NCBI GenBank assembly: GCA_013202295.1
Contig: JABMRT010000096.1
Coordinates: 1 to 54,051, forward strand
Source: Candidatus Zhuqueibacterota bacterium
GTDB lineage: Bacteria > Zhuqueibacterota > QNDG01 > JABMRT01
Direction of reading: 5' to 3'
Length of the DNA stretch: 54,051 bases
Shown here: piece by piece, positions 41,479 through 50,613 of the stretch
Layout of the letters: each line of letters starts with the position of its first letter
Numbering within the stretch: position 1 is the stretch's first letter
Translations under genes and position numbers: made by a program
Notes under the pieces: generated by a model
The model's database searches: none
Told to the model about the DNA's origin: nothing
The model's input: the letters and a program-made list of their open reading frames with translations, nothing else

Positions 41479-43348
41479 AGTGGCTCGAAAGGGCAGTACA
41501 GCAATTCGAACGTCGTCGGAACTGGAGCAGTACCGCGACAAGGTCAAGAAGCAGAGTAAGAGTATCACAAAACGCGTCTACGTGTGCGTGGGGACTGGTT
41601 GCGCGGCTAGGGGCTCACGCGTATTGTACGATCTATTTGTGAAAGCTGCCAAGGAATCCAAGGCGGACGTGAAGATTGAGGCCAAATGCGTGGGATGTCA
41701 TGGATTCTGCGAACGCGGCCCTATTGTCGTTGTGGATCCCGGATTGGTCCTCTACCAACGAGTGGAAGAGCCCGATGTCGCGGAGATCTTTCGGGAAACT
41801 GTCTTAAATGAACGAATCATAGAGCGTCTGCTCTATGAGGACGCTGTAACCCAGAAGCGGGTGAAGACAGCGGAGGAGATCTCTTTCTATAAGGCACAGG
41901 AACGCATTGTACTGGCAGGAAACGGCGTGCTGGATCCGACCAATATCGACGACTACATCGTGCACGGCGGATACGGAGCACTTATCAAAGCGATAACGAC
42001 AATGCAACCCGAGCAGGTCATTGGGGAAATCGAGAAATCGCAGCTTCGCGGAAGAGGGGGCGGTGGGTTCGTGACGGCTAGGAAGTGGAAATCGTGTCGC
42101 AATGCCGAGGGAACGCCGAAATATGTTATCTGCAACGGTGACGAGGGCGACCCCGGGGCTTTTATGGACCGTTCCATCATGGAGGGCAATCCCCACTGCG
42201 TGCTTGAGGGGATGATGATCGGCGCGTACGCCATTGGCTCCACGCAAGGCTATATCTACGTTCGCAACGAGTATCCCCTGGCCGTCGAGCACCTAACGAA
42301 GGCAATCAACCAAGCGAAAAATATGGGACTGCTGGGCAGCGGCATTCTTGGCACAGATTTCTCGTTTGATATCAGAATCAACCGTGGTGGGGGGGCGTTC
42401 ATATGCGGCGAGTCAACGGCATTGATGGCTTCGTTGGAAGGCCGCACGGGCGAGCCGCGGGCGAAGTATGTCCACACAGTGGAGAGTGGGCTCCGTGAGA
42501 AGCCGACCAACCTTAACAACGTGGAGACATGGGCGAATGTGCCTGCCATCATAGATAGGGGTGGAGACTGGTTCGCTTCTATCGGCACAGAGAAGTCAAA
42601 GGGCACGAAGGTCTTCAGCCTCGTCGGCAAAGTCGTAAACACCGGCCTTGTGGAAGTACCCATGGGGATGACGCTTCGGCAGATCGTGGAAGATATCGGT
42701 GGAGGTGTGAAGGATGGCAGGGAGTTCAAGGCCGTGCAAACCGGCGGACCCTCCGGAGGATGTATCCCGGCGGAGCACCTTGACACACCGGTCGACTTTG
42801 ACGAGCTGACCAAGTTGGGCTCGATGATGGGGTCGGGCGGCATGATCGTGATGGATGAAGACACGTGCATGGTCAACGTAGCGAAGTACTTCGTTGGATT
42901 CCTGAAGGACGAATCCTGCGGTAAATGCACACCATGTCGCGAAGGGCTTGCGCAAATGTTGCATATCCTCGATCGTATTTCCCAAGGAGAAGGCGAGTTG
43001 GTCGATCTCAGAAAGCTTGAAGAACTCGGCGAATTGCTGGCCGCCACCGCGCTGTGCGCATTGGGAAAGACTGCGGCAAATCCCGTGCTTTCAACCCTCC
43101 GGTACTTTCAGACCGAATACGAGGAGCATATTAAAAATCGGCGTTGTCCTGCCAAGGTCTGCAGAGGACTATTCCGCTACGATATCGATCCTGAAGCTTG
43201 CAAAGGGTGCGGGATATGTGCGAAACACTGTCCTGAGAACGCGATTACAGGCGAAAAAAAGAAGCCCTATGTGATTGACCAGAAGAAGTGCACCCTATGC
43301 GGCACATGTTTTGACAAGTGCCCTTTTACTGCCGTGTTGAAAGTGTAA
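41462..43348 (+). CDS. nuoF: NuoF/HydB-like FMN-, NAD(P)-binding subunit
   Basis: A 628-residue flavoprotein with the HydB layout. An N-terminal thioredoxin-like [2Fe-2S] domain (about 30-130; CVGTGCAARG, CVGCHGFC) comes first. The NuoF core follows, with the NAD/FMN glycine-rich loop RGRGGGGF (near 195-202) and GGGAFICGESTAL (near 311-323), then SLBB and ESCGKCTPCREG for a [4Fe-4S] cluster. The C-terminus carries two more [4Fe-4S] motifs (CKGCGICAKHC, CTLCGTCFDKC). HydB-type subunits are where NAD(P) and ferredoxin electrons meet at the flavin in bifurcating enzymes. It overlaps the NuoE-like gene by 17 bp. Confidence 0.92.
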   Translation: MERTSRVARKGSTAIRTSSELEQYRDKVKKQSKSITKRVYVCVGTGCAARGSRVLYDLFVKAAKESKADVKIEAKCVGCHGFCERGPIVVVDPGLVLYQRVEEPDVAEIFRETVLNERIIERLLYEDAVTQKRVKTAEEISFYKAQERIVLAGNGVLDPTNIDDYIVHGGYGALIKAITTMQPEQVIGEIEKSQLRGRGGGGFVTARKWKSCRNAEGTPKYVICNGDEGDPGAFMDRSIMEGNPHCVLEGMMIGAYAIGSTQGYIYVRNEYPLAVEHLTKAINQAKNMGLLGSGILGTDFSFDIRINRGGGAFICGESTALMASLEGRTGEPRAKYVHTVESGLREKPTNLNNVETWANVPAIIDRGGDWFASIGTEKSKGTKVFSLVGKVVNTGLVEVPMGMTLRQIVEDIGGGVKDGREFKAVQTGGPSGGCIPAEHLDTPVDFDELTKLGSMMGSGGMIVMDEDTCMVNVAKYFVGFLKDESCGKCTPCREGLAQMLHILDRISQGEGELVDLRKLEELGELLAATALCALGKTAANPVLSTLRYFQTEYEEHIKNRRCPAKVCRGLFRYDIDPEACKGCGICAKHCPENAITGEKKKPYVIDQKKCTLCGTCFDKCPFTAVLKV

Positions 43349-43363
43349 ATCGGAGGAGTCGCT

Positions 43364-44149
43364 GTGCCAAAAGTGATCATAGACGGTAAGACAGTAGAAG
43401 TCAAAACGGGCGCCACCATTCTGGATGCTGCAAAAAAGTTGGGTATCTGGATTCCCACCCTTTGCTATCATCCGGCCCTGTCCCACTCAGCAACATGCCG
43501 TCTGTGCATGGTGGAATTGGACAGAGGAGACTGGAAGCAGCTCGTAACAAGCTGCAACTACCCCGTCCGTCGTGACATCACAGTCAGTGTCTCAAGTGAT
43601 GCTGCGGTTAAAGCCCGCAGAGGTGTCATGGAACTGCTGCTTGCGAGAGCTCCGGAGTCTGAAGAGTTAAAGGAACTGGGAAAAAAGATGGGGGTCGAGG
43701 GCACACCATACCCCAATGTCACAGAGAGTCAGCGCAATTGCATCCTCTGTGGTCTTTGCACGACGGTATGCGAGGAAGTCATCGGGCAGTCAGCCATCGG
43801 ATTCGCCGGCCGCGGCGTGGATCGGTGTGTCGCGGCGCCATTCCGACAGGCTTCAGAGGATTGCATTGGATGTGGCGCGTGCGCTGTGGTTTGTCCCGTA
43901 GGTACAATCCAGATACGGATCCATGATGACACATCCGAGGTGGAGATCTCCCCGTTCAAGTCGCGGGTGAAGTTGCTAGCCTGTGAGAGCTGCGGCAAGA
44001 GTCTGATCACAGAGCCTGTAGCTATGAAGATGCTCAGCAAGGTGAATATCGACTGGGAGGAATTCCGAACACGTGCACGGCTGTGCCCGGAATGCAGGAG
44101 AAGGAAGACGGCACAAGCCCTGGCAATAGGTAGCACAGAATCGCACTGA
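43364..44149 (+). CDS. HoxU/NuoG N-terminal-like iron-sulfur subunit without hydrogenase domain
   Basis: A 261-residue protein. The N-terminal [2Fe-2S] domain has Cys34, Cys45, Cys48 and Cys64, and two [4Fe-4S] motifs follow (CILCGLCTTVC and CIGCGACAVVC). A C-terminal extension has CESC and CPEC pairs (zinc or cluster). HydA of bifurcating hydrogenases starts the same way but continues into the H-cluster domain; here the frame stops, and no H-cluster Cys motifs occur before acsB. It therefore resembles HoxU of the diaphorase module. The start is GTG at 43364 after CGGAGGAG. Role: electron link between the NuoEF-like subunits and a partner, perhaps CODH via the polyferredoxin. Confidence 0.87.
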   Translation: MPKVIIDGKTVEVKTGATILDAAKKLGIWIPTLCYHPALSHSATCRLCMVELDRGDWKQLVTSCNYPVRRDITVSVSSDAAVKARRGVMELLLARAPESEELKELGKKMGVEGTPYPNVTESQRNCILCGLCTTVCEEVIGQSAIGFAGRGVDRCVAAPFRQASEDCIGCGACAVVCPVGTIQIRIHDDTSEVEISPFKSRVKLLACESCGKSLITEPVAMKMLSKVNIDWEEFRTRARLCPECRRRKTAQALAIGSTESH

Positions 44150-44229
44150 ACCGAAGCGATCGACCGAGAAGATAATTCATCATATCATTATAGATAGACA
44201 TTCGCAATTACAGCAAGGAGTATGTAAAG

Positions 44230-46452
44230 ATGTCAAAAATCATCGCGACTGCTGCAATCAGAGGAGCCCATGCCATGGTAGCCAGAGCAGAGCAGGCTCT
44301 AGCTGAGGCGATCAAAGCAAAGGGAAAAGATGCCACAGTGGAATATCCTAACACTGCGTATTACTTGCCGATTATGCTTTTATTCCTGGGCCAAAAGGTG
44401 CAGAAAATCGGCGATCTGGAAGAATCACTGCGGGAAGCCAAAAAACTGCTTGGAAAAATCCCGTCTAATGATCTCTGGCTGCCTTATCTGGGCGACACCC
44501 TGGATTCAGGTGTGGCAACCCTGATCGCCGAGGAAATCATCGAATCACTCAAGTATGTGACCGGGGATGATGATTCCTCCAAGGATAATATCTGGCTGGG
44601 ATTTACGGATGATGCCATTTTGCGCTTGCAGGGCATCAAATTGGTGGATGGCCGCATGCCCGGCTTTGCCGCCATTGTAGGCTGCACCGAGAAAAACGAG
44701 GACGCAGTCAAAATCATCCGTGGATTGCAGGAACGCAGCATTCTGGTTTTTATGGCCGGGAATTCCAATGGCCGGGCCATTGCTGAACAATTGGACGAGG
44801 AAGGGATCGAAATGAACTGGGACTCCTTCCTGGTGCCTTACGGTAAGGAGACCACGGCTGCCGTGCACGCGCTCAACTTCGCCGCTCGGTCAGCCATGAC
44901 CTTCGGTGGGATCGAGCCTGGGGACATAAAAGCTGCACGGGATATTCTCATGTATAACAAAGACCGCGTGTATGCATTTGTCATGGCACTTGGCGCGGAT
45001 GATGGTGTAGACAAGGATCAGCTGATCACGGACGAAAAATATGCCACAGCGGCCGGAGCAATCAATTTCGGTTTTCCGGTCATTGCGGATATCAATATTC
45101 CCGAGATCCTGCCCACCGGTATCTGCACTTACGAACACGTAATCTCCGGTGTCAAACTGGATGAGATCATCAGCCGGGCCATTGAGCTGCGCGGGTTGAC
45201 AATTAAGATCGAAGACATTCCCATTCCGGTACCCTATGGTGCTGGATTCGAAGGGGAGCGTGTACGCAAAGAAGACATGCATGTTCAGTTCGGCGGCAAA
45301 TACACCGATGCCTTTGAACACCTGCGCACACTGCCTATGGATGAGATTGAAGACGGTAAAATTGAAATCATCGGGCCTGAAATCGATGAAATGAAAGAAG
45401 GCGAAGCTTATCCTCTGGGTATTGTGGTTGAAGTGGCCGGGCGTGAATTTCAGGAAGACTTCGAATCCGTACTAGAACGCCGTATTCACGAATTTATTTC
45501 CTGCGCCAACGGCATCTTTCACATGGGCCAGCGCTCGATTATCTGGGTACGCATCTCCAAGGAAGCCGCGGCCAAGGGATTCAAGGTCAAAGATCTTGGT
45601 GAGATCCTGCTGGCCAAGATGCACAGTGACTTCTCCACTATCGTTGACCGGGTACAGGTCAAGATCTATACGGACCCCGAAAAGGTCAAACCTGAGTTGG
45701 CACTTGCTTTGGAGAAGTATGGCGTGCGTGACGACCGCATTGGCGGCATGACGGATGAGGATGTGGAAGACTTCTACTCTTGCACCCTTTGCCAGTCCTA
45801 TGCGCCCAATCATGTCTGCATTGTCACCCCGCAGAGATTGGGCCTGTGCGGAGCCTATACCTGGCTGGACTGCAAAGCCTCCTTTCAGATCGATGAACAC
45901 GGTCCCAATGAACCGGTTAAAAAAGGCAACACCATTGATGCACGTTTGGGTCAGTGGCAGAACATCAATGAGTATATCAAAGTCAAATCTAACGGTGCAT
46001 TGCAGGTATTCAATGCCTATTCCATTATGGAAGATCCCATGACTTCATGTGGGTGTTTTGAATGCATTGCCGCGATTGTGCCGGAGGCCAATGGTATCAT
46101 GATTGTGGACCGTGATTACAGCGGCATGACTCCTATCGGCATGAAATTTTCGACCCTGGCTGGTCAGGTTGGTGGTGGCATGCAGATGCCCGGTTTTACG
46201 GGGATTGGCAAGCTTTATATTTCCAGCCCGAAATTCATCTCCGGCGAAGGCGGACAGCAGCGCATTGTCTGGATGCCCAAGCAGCTCAAGGAAGAAATAG
46301 CCGACCGTTTGAAGGTCACTCTCGAGAAACTGGGTAAAGCGGATCTGTTTGACAAAATTGCTACCGAAGAGGATGCCGAAGAGCCGGACGTCCTGGTCGA
46401 ATACCTGACCAAAGTGGGGCATCCGGCCCTTGAAATGGAATCTTTGTTTTAG
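44230..46452 (+). CDS. acsB: CO-methylating acetyl-CoA synthase (ACS beta subunit)
   Basis: A 740-residue acetyl-CoA synthase. The A-cluster ligands are all present: Cys518, Cys521, Cys530 and Cys540 bind the cubane/proximal nickel site and Cys607 and Cys609 (CGC) the distal nickel; each is offset by 12 from the numbering I recall for the Moorella protein. It joins CO, the methyl group of the corrinoid protein and CoA into acetyl-CoA. The N-terminal domain (about 1-310) interacts with CODH, so this is the long bacterial form. AAGGAG lies 9 bases before the ATG. Confidence 0.97.
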   Translation: MSKIIATAAIRGAHAMVARAEQALAEAIKAKGKDATVEYPNTAYYLPIMLLFLGQKVQKIGDLEESLREAKKLLGKIPSNDLWLPYLGDTLDSGVATLIAEEIIESLKYVTGDDDSSKDNIWLGFTDDAILRLQGIKLVDGRMPGFAAIVGCTEKNEDAVKIIRGLQERSILVFMAGNSNGRAIAEQLDEEGIEMNWDSFLVPYGKETTAAVHALNFAARSAMTFGGIEPGDIKAARDILMYNKDRVYAFVMALGADDGVDKDQLITDEKYATAAGAINFGFPVIADINIPEILPTGICTYEHVISGVKLDEIISRAIELRGLTIKIEDIPIPVPYGAGFEGERVRKEDMHVQFGGKYTDAFEHLRTLPMDEIEDGKIEIIGPEIDEMKEGEAYPLGIVVEVAGREFQEDFESVLERRIHEFISCANGIFHMGQRSIIWVRISKEAAAKGFKVKDLGEILLAKMHSDFSTIVDRVQVKIYTDPEKVKPELALALEKYGVRDDRIGGMTDEDVEDFYSCTLCQSYAPNHVCIVTPQRLGLCGAYTWLDCKASFQIDEHGPNEPVKKGNTIDARLGQWQNINEYIKVKSNGALQVFNAYSIMEDPMTSCGCFECIAAIVPEANGIMIVDRDYSGMTPIGMKFSTLAGQVGGGMQMPGFTGIGKLYISSPKFISGEGGQQRIVWMPKQLKEEIADRLKVTLEKLGKADLFDKIATEEDAEEPDVLVEYLTKVGHPALEMESLF

Positions 46453-46495
46453 ACCGGAAAATTAAAAGTTAAAAATTTGATTTAGGAGAAAACAA

Positions 46496-47830
46496 ATGGC
46501 TATTACCGGTATGCAGATTTACAAGCTGCTTCCCAAGACGAACTGCAAGGACTGCGGTCTGCCGACTTGCATGGCCTTTGCTATGCAGATAGCCGCAAAG
46601 CAGAAAGCCCTGAGCGACTGTCCGCATGTTTCCGACGAAGCACAGTCCGAGCTTTCTGATGCGTCGGCTCCACCCATGAAGCTGATCAAAATCGGCGCGG
46701 GCGATGCAGCCTTCCAGTGCGGACAGGAAACCGTCATGTTCCGGCATGAGGAAAAGTTTCACAATGGTACAGGTGTAGCGGTCCGTATTCCGGCCTCTTT
46801 GTCGGATGCAGAATGCCTGGCCAAAGTCGAAGCAATTAATAATTCCGTTTTCCAGCGCGTAGGCGAAGAACTTAAAACCGCGCTGGTAGCCGTGGAGGTT
46901 GATGGCTGCAGTGATCCCGCAGGCCGCGCCAAAGCCGTGGCGGATAAAAGCAAAGTGCCCCTTATCCTGATGGGTAAAGAAGCGGATAGACTCAAAGCTG
47001 CACTGGATGCGGTTAAAGATCAGAAACCTCTGGTTTTCAAGGCGGATGCCGGAACGGTTGACGTTTTAGCCGAAGCCTGTGCCGCGGCCAAAGCCCCTCT
47101 GGCTGTTTCCGCAGGCAGCCTGGATGAGCTTGCGGAAGTCGCAGGTAAAGCCAAAAATAAAGGTGTGGAAGAAATTGTACTGGCTTTCGGAAGTGAGAAT
47201 GTCGGGGAAACCCTCCGCAATCTCACGGTTGCTCGCCGTGCAGCTCTGAAAAAAACATTCCGGGCCCTCGGATATCCGGCACTGGTGGACATTCAGGCTG
47301 ACACTCCGGAATTGGCAGTTGTACTTGCCTCCTCCTTTGCAGCCAAATACGCATCCATCGTGGTCATGGACGTGGTGGAACCCTGGGCCATCCTGCCGAT
47401 TCTGACCACTGTTCAGAATATCTACACTGATCCACAAGTCCCGAATACGGTTGAAGCCAAGCTGTATGAGGTTGGCAGTCCGAATGAAAATTCACCGGTC
47501 ATGTTCACCACCAATTTCTCGCTGACCTATTTTAGTGTGGAAGGTGAAGTTGAACGAAGCAAGATTCCATCCTATATATGCGTCGTTGAGACGGAAGGCC
47601 TGGGTGTTCTGAATGCGTATGCCGGTGATAAGATCTCTGCGGAAAAAGTGATTGAAACGCTTAAAACCCAGGGTGTAGCCGACAAGGTCAAGCACCGCAA
47701 GCTCATCATCCCGGGACTTCTACCGATTTTCCGAGCCGAACTCGAAGATGATTCTGAGTGGAAAGAAGTCATTATCGGACCCGAAACCGCAAGCAAGATC
47801 CCGGCCTTTTTGAATGAAGTCTGGAAGTAG
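46496..47830 (+). CDS. acsC: Corrinoid/iron-sulfur protein large subunit
   Basis: A 444-residue gamma subunit of the corrinoid iron-sulfur protein. The N-terminal [4Fe-4S] motif is Cys17, Cys20, Cys25, Cys42, which reduces the corrinoid for reactivation. A TIM-barrel domain follows, with a C-terminal corrinoid-contacting region near residue 340 onwards. With AcsD it carries the methyl group from AcsE to AcsB. TAGGAG stands before the ATG. It is followed by a 122-bp gap filled mostly by a large palindrome before acsV. Confidence 0.95.
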   Translation: MAITGMQIYKLLPKTNCKDCGLPTCMAFAMQIAAKQKALSDCPHVSDEAQSELSDASAPPMKLIKIGAGDAAFQCGQETVMFRHEEKFHNGTGVAVRIPASLSDAECLAKVEAINNSVFQRVGEELKTALVAVEVDGCSDPAGRAKAVADKSKVPLILMGKEADRLKAALDAVKDQKPLVFKADAGTVDVLAEACAAAKAPLAVSAGSLDELAEVAGKAKNKGVEEIVLAFGSENVGETLRNLTVARRAALKKTFRALGYPALVDIQADTPELAVVLASSFAAKYASIVVMDVVEPWAILPILTTVQNIYTDPQVPNTVEAKLYEVGSPNENSPVMFTTNFSLTYFSVEGEVERSKIPSYICVVETEGLGVLNAYAGDKISAEKVIETLKTQGVADKVKHRKLIIPGLLPIFRAELEDDSEWKEVIIGPETASKIPAFLNEVWK

Positions 47831-47863
47831 GCCCTCATGACTACATTCCACTATCGGGGTATT

Positions 47864-47942
47864 GGATTAATGGAAGATTGGGTAAATGGTACGCAGTGGG
47901 TAGTAAATCTGATGTCCCATTATACCATCATTCCATTAATCC
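47864..47942. repeat. 79-bp palindromic element between acsC and acsV
   Basis: GGATTAATGGAA (47864-47875) and TTCCATTAATCC (47931-47942) are perfect 12-bp inverted ends. The inner sequences (GATTGGGTAAATGG and CCCATTATACCATC) are also partly complementary, so the whole element can fold into one long imperfect hairpin. It ends 10 bp before the acsV ATG. It may be a mobile REP/MITE-like repeat or an mRNA processing or attenuation structure. Confidence 0.7.
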
Positions 47943-47952
47943 TGTCTGACCG

Positions 47953-49842
47953 ATGACTGATTATACCGTCGAATTCAAACCGCATGCCAAAAAGGTCAAG
48001 GTGCCTCAGGGTACCTCCCTGCTGGAGGCATCGCATCAGGCTGGCATCACCATTAATAATCTTTGTGGCGGTGATGGCATCTGCGGCCGCTGTAAAATGA
48101 TTATCAAAAAAGGTGAGGTCCAGGCCGAAGTATCGACCAAACTCACGCGTGAGGAGATCCAAGCCGGCTATGTCCTGGCCTGTCAGACCATGGTCGAAGG
48201 CAATATTGTTGCCGAAATTCCCCCGGAAACCTTTGCTAGGGAAAAGACTCGTGCCGATAAGGACACCGAACGCTTTCAGTCCTTTGAATCTCATTTCTAC
48301 AGTACGCGGTTTCAGCCTTCACCTTTGGTAGCCAAAGTCTACCTGGAACTGGACCAACCGGAAATTTCCAATAATACAGCTGATCATCAGCGGGTGTGCG
48401 AATCGGTTCAGCGTAAACTTGATCTATGTGCCACGCAGATGGGTTTGAAGATTATAAAAAACCTGCCCGAAATTCTGCGGGAACATAACTATAAGATTAC
48501 AGCCACAGTCGGGCTGCGGCGTGAAGTGGCCGAAGTAATCCAGATCGAAGGCGGGGATACGGCTGAAGAAAGCTACATGATTATCGTGGATATGGGTACT
48601 ACCACGGTAGTGGCCCATCTGGTTGACGCGACCTCCCTGCGCACGATTGATGCGGCGGCTTGTTTCAATTCACAGGGGATATACGGCAGGGAAGTCACAG
48701 GTCGGATGATTTCCGCTGAAAAGAAAGGGGCCGAGGATCTTCAGAAGCTGTTGGTGGGTGACATCAATCAGCTGATCAATCAGTTAGCCAAAGCCAATGA
48801 TGTGCTGCTTAAGGATATCATTGCCGTGGTCTGTGCAGGTAATACGGCCATGGGCCATTTTCTGCTGGGCCTGCCCACGTATCATATTCGGCGTTTTCCG
48901 TATGTTCCGGCTTCAGTTGAGCCGCCCCCGTTGCGTGCGGCCGAAGTTGGCATTGAAATCAATCCCCGTGGCTTGCTGTATTCCCTGCCCGGTATCAGCG
49001 GCTGGGTCGGCAGCGACCTGACCTGTGGGATATTGGCCACTGGCATGTATGACAACCCTGAAATTTCGCTGCTGGTTGATATCGGTACCAATGGTGAGAT
49101 AATCATCGGCAATAATGAGTGGCTCGTGGCCTGTTCCGCGTCCGCCGGCCCGGCCTTGGAAGGCGCCAGTGTGGAATGCGGCATGCGGGCTGAAACCGGT
49201 GCTATTGAACGGGTTTTTATTAAGGATGGTGAGATCCGGTTTGCGGTAATAGGTGAAACGGCGCAACCCAAAGGGTTGTGCGGTTCCGGTATCATCGATC
49301 TGGTAGCGGTACTGTTAACTCAAAAAATAATCAACCGCTCTGGAGTCTTTATCAACGACAACTCCGACCAGGTACGTGAAATAGATGGTGTTCCCGCTTA
49401 TATTCTTGTTGAAGCGGAAGAGAGCGGAACTGACGATCCGGTCTATATGAATGAGGTTGATATTGAGAATATCATCAATGCAAAGGCAGCCATTTACGCC
49501 GCTATGCAGATACTGGTCAAGCGTCTGGATATGAATTTCAATGATATTGACCATTTCTATATTGCCGGCGCTTTCGGCAGCTATATCAATATTGAACATG
49601 CGATCACCATCGGTCTGCTGCCTGATATACCGTATGACCGCATCGAATTTGCGGGCAATACATCCATCTGGGGAGCCAAGATAGCGGCCATGTATGAAGA
49701 AGCATTTTTTAAGGTCACGGAGATCAGGAAGAACACGACCTATTATGATCTCATGGGTGCGGATGATTATATTGATGAATTCCAGCAGGCCATGTTCCTG
49801 CCACACACGAACATTGAACTTTTTCCGGTCCTGAAGGGGTAA
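47953..49842 (+). CDS. acsV: AcsV: ATP-dependent reductive activator of the corrinoid protein (ASKHA/DUF4445)
   Basis: A 629-residue RACE-type protein. The N-terminal [2Fe-2S] ferredoxin domain has Cys38, Cys44, Cys47 and Cys77. A linker region and a DUF4445/ASKHA nucleotide-binding fold follow (about 205-620; IIVDMGTTTVVAHLV near 211-225 and LLVDIGTNGEI near 374-384 are phosphate-loop motifs). It uses ATP to reduce accidentally oxidised Co(II) corrinoid back to Co(I). It lies between acsC and a CooC-like gene, as in other acs clusters. The start codon follows the 79-bp palindrome with no obvious Shine-Dalgarno sequence. Confidence 0.93.
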   Translation: MTDYTVEFKPHAKKVKVPQGTSLLEASHQAGITINNLCGGDGICGRCKMIIKKGEVQAEVSTKLTREEIQAGYVLACQTMVEGNIVAEIPPETFAREKTRADKDTERFQSFESHFYSTRFQPSPLVAKVYLELDQPEISNNTADHQRVCESVQRKLDLCATQMGLKIIKNLPEILREHNYKITATVGLRREVAEVIQIEGGDTAEESYMIIVDMGTTTVVAHLVDATSLRTIDAAACFNSQGIYGREVTGRMISAEKKGAEDLQKLLVGDINQLINQLAKANDVLLKDIIAVVCAGNTAMGHFLLGLPTYHIRRFPYVPASVEPPPLRAAEVGIEINPRGLLYSLPGISGWVGSDLTCGILATGMYDNPEISLLVDIGTNGEIIIGNNEWLVACSASAGPALEGASVECGMRAETGAIERVFIKDGEIRFAVIGETAQPKGLCGSGIIDLVAVLLTQKIINRSGVFINDNSDQVREIDGVPAYILVEAEESGTDDPVYMNEVDIENIINAKAAIYAAMQILVKRLDMNFNDIDHFYIAGAFGSYINIEHAITIGLLPDIPYDRIEFAGNTSIWGAKIAAMYEEAFFKVTEIRKNTTYYDLMGADDYIDEFQQAMFLPHTNIELFPVLKG

Positions 49843-49845
49843 GGC

Positions 49846-50613
49846 ATGGTAACCAGTCTTGCAGTAGCGGGAAAAGGCGGAACAGGCAAATCCACCATTG
49901 CGGCTGCGATTATTCTGGAATTGGTCGCTCGAGGAGAAATCCCGGTGCTGGCTGTGGACGCGGACCCGGATTCCAGTCTGTCGTTGCTGCTGGGTTTGGA
50001 ATCCGAAGGATCGATTGCCGATTTGCGTGAAGAAGTTCGCAAGGAAATGAAGAACTTCCCGGCCGGCATGTCCAAGGCGCATTTTGTAGAAGCCGGACTG
50101 CATCAGGCCATTGCCGAAGGAGACGGTTTCGACCTGGTCACCATGGGCCGTGGAGAAGGGCCCGGATGCTACTGCTATCTGAATTCGCTTATCAAAAAAT
50201 TTTCGGATGATCTGGTATCCTCCTACCGCTGGGTGGTCATGGATAATGAGGCCGGTCTGGAGCATATCAGCCGGCGGACATCCGCCAATGTCGATGCGCT
50301 TATCACGGTCGTGACTGAAAATCCGCTGTCTCTGACCTGCGCGGCAAAGATCGATCAGGTCAGCAGTGAGTTGAAAAATGCTTTTTACAAACGCTTTGTT
50401 GTTTCTAATATGGTGCGAGAGGATCGGCGTGAAGCCATCCGGGCGCGTGCCGCGGATCTCAATATGGAGTATATCTGTGATATCCCCTTTGATCCTCAAC
50501 TTGACGAAATTATTTTCAATGGCCGTTCTTTGAAAGAACTTAACGATTCACCTGTAAAAGAATCCATAAAACAGATTATAGATCAAATTGGAGGAAACCA
50601 TGGCAGTACCTGA
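49846..50613 (+). CDS. acsF: Second CooC/AcsF-type nickel-insertion ATPase
   Basis: A 255-residue MinD-like ATPase with deviant P-loop GKGGTGKST (9-17) and a C-x-C pair Cys108/Cys110 (GPGCYCYLN). It is clearly a different branch from the CooC at 35641: that one precedes cooS, and this one sits inside the acs genes, where AcsF-type proteins load nickel on AcsB or CODH. It starts 3 bp after the acsV stop and overlaps acsD by 14 bp. The assignment to AcsF rather than CooC is by position. Confidence 0.88.
   Translation: MVTSLAVAGKGGTGKSTIAAAIILELVARGEIPVLAVDADPDSSLSLLLGLESEGSIADLREEVRKEMKNFPAGMSKAHFVEAGLHQAIAEGDGFDLVTMGRGEGPGCYCYLNSLIKKFSDDLVSSYRWVVMDNEAGLEHISRRTSANVDALITVVTENPLSLTCAAKIDQVSSELKNAFYKRFVVSNMVREDRREAIRARAADLNMEYICDIPFDPQLDEIIFNGRSLKELNDSPVKESIKQIIDQIGGNHGST

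Noticed and set aside
43364-44149. Possible [FeFe]-hydrogenase HydA
   Set aside because: The protein has the HydA-like [2Fe-2S] and [4Fe-4S] N-terminal domains but ends at 261 residues; none of the H-cluster cysteine motifs are present here or in the following gap.
49315-50499. 394-codon frame on the minus strand opposite acsV and acsF
   Set aside because: It spans two well-supported genes on the plus strand and shows no recognisable protein features.
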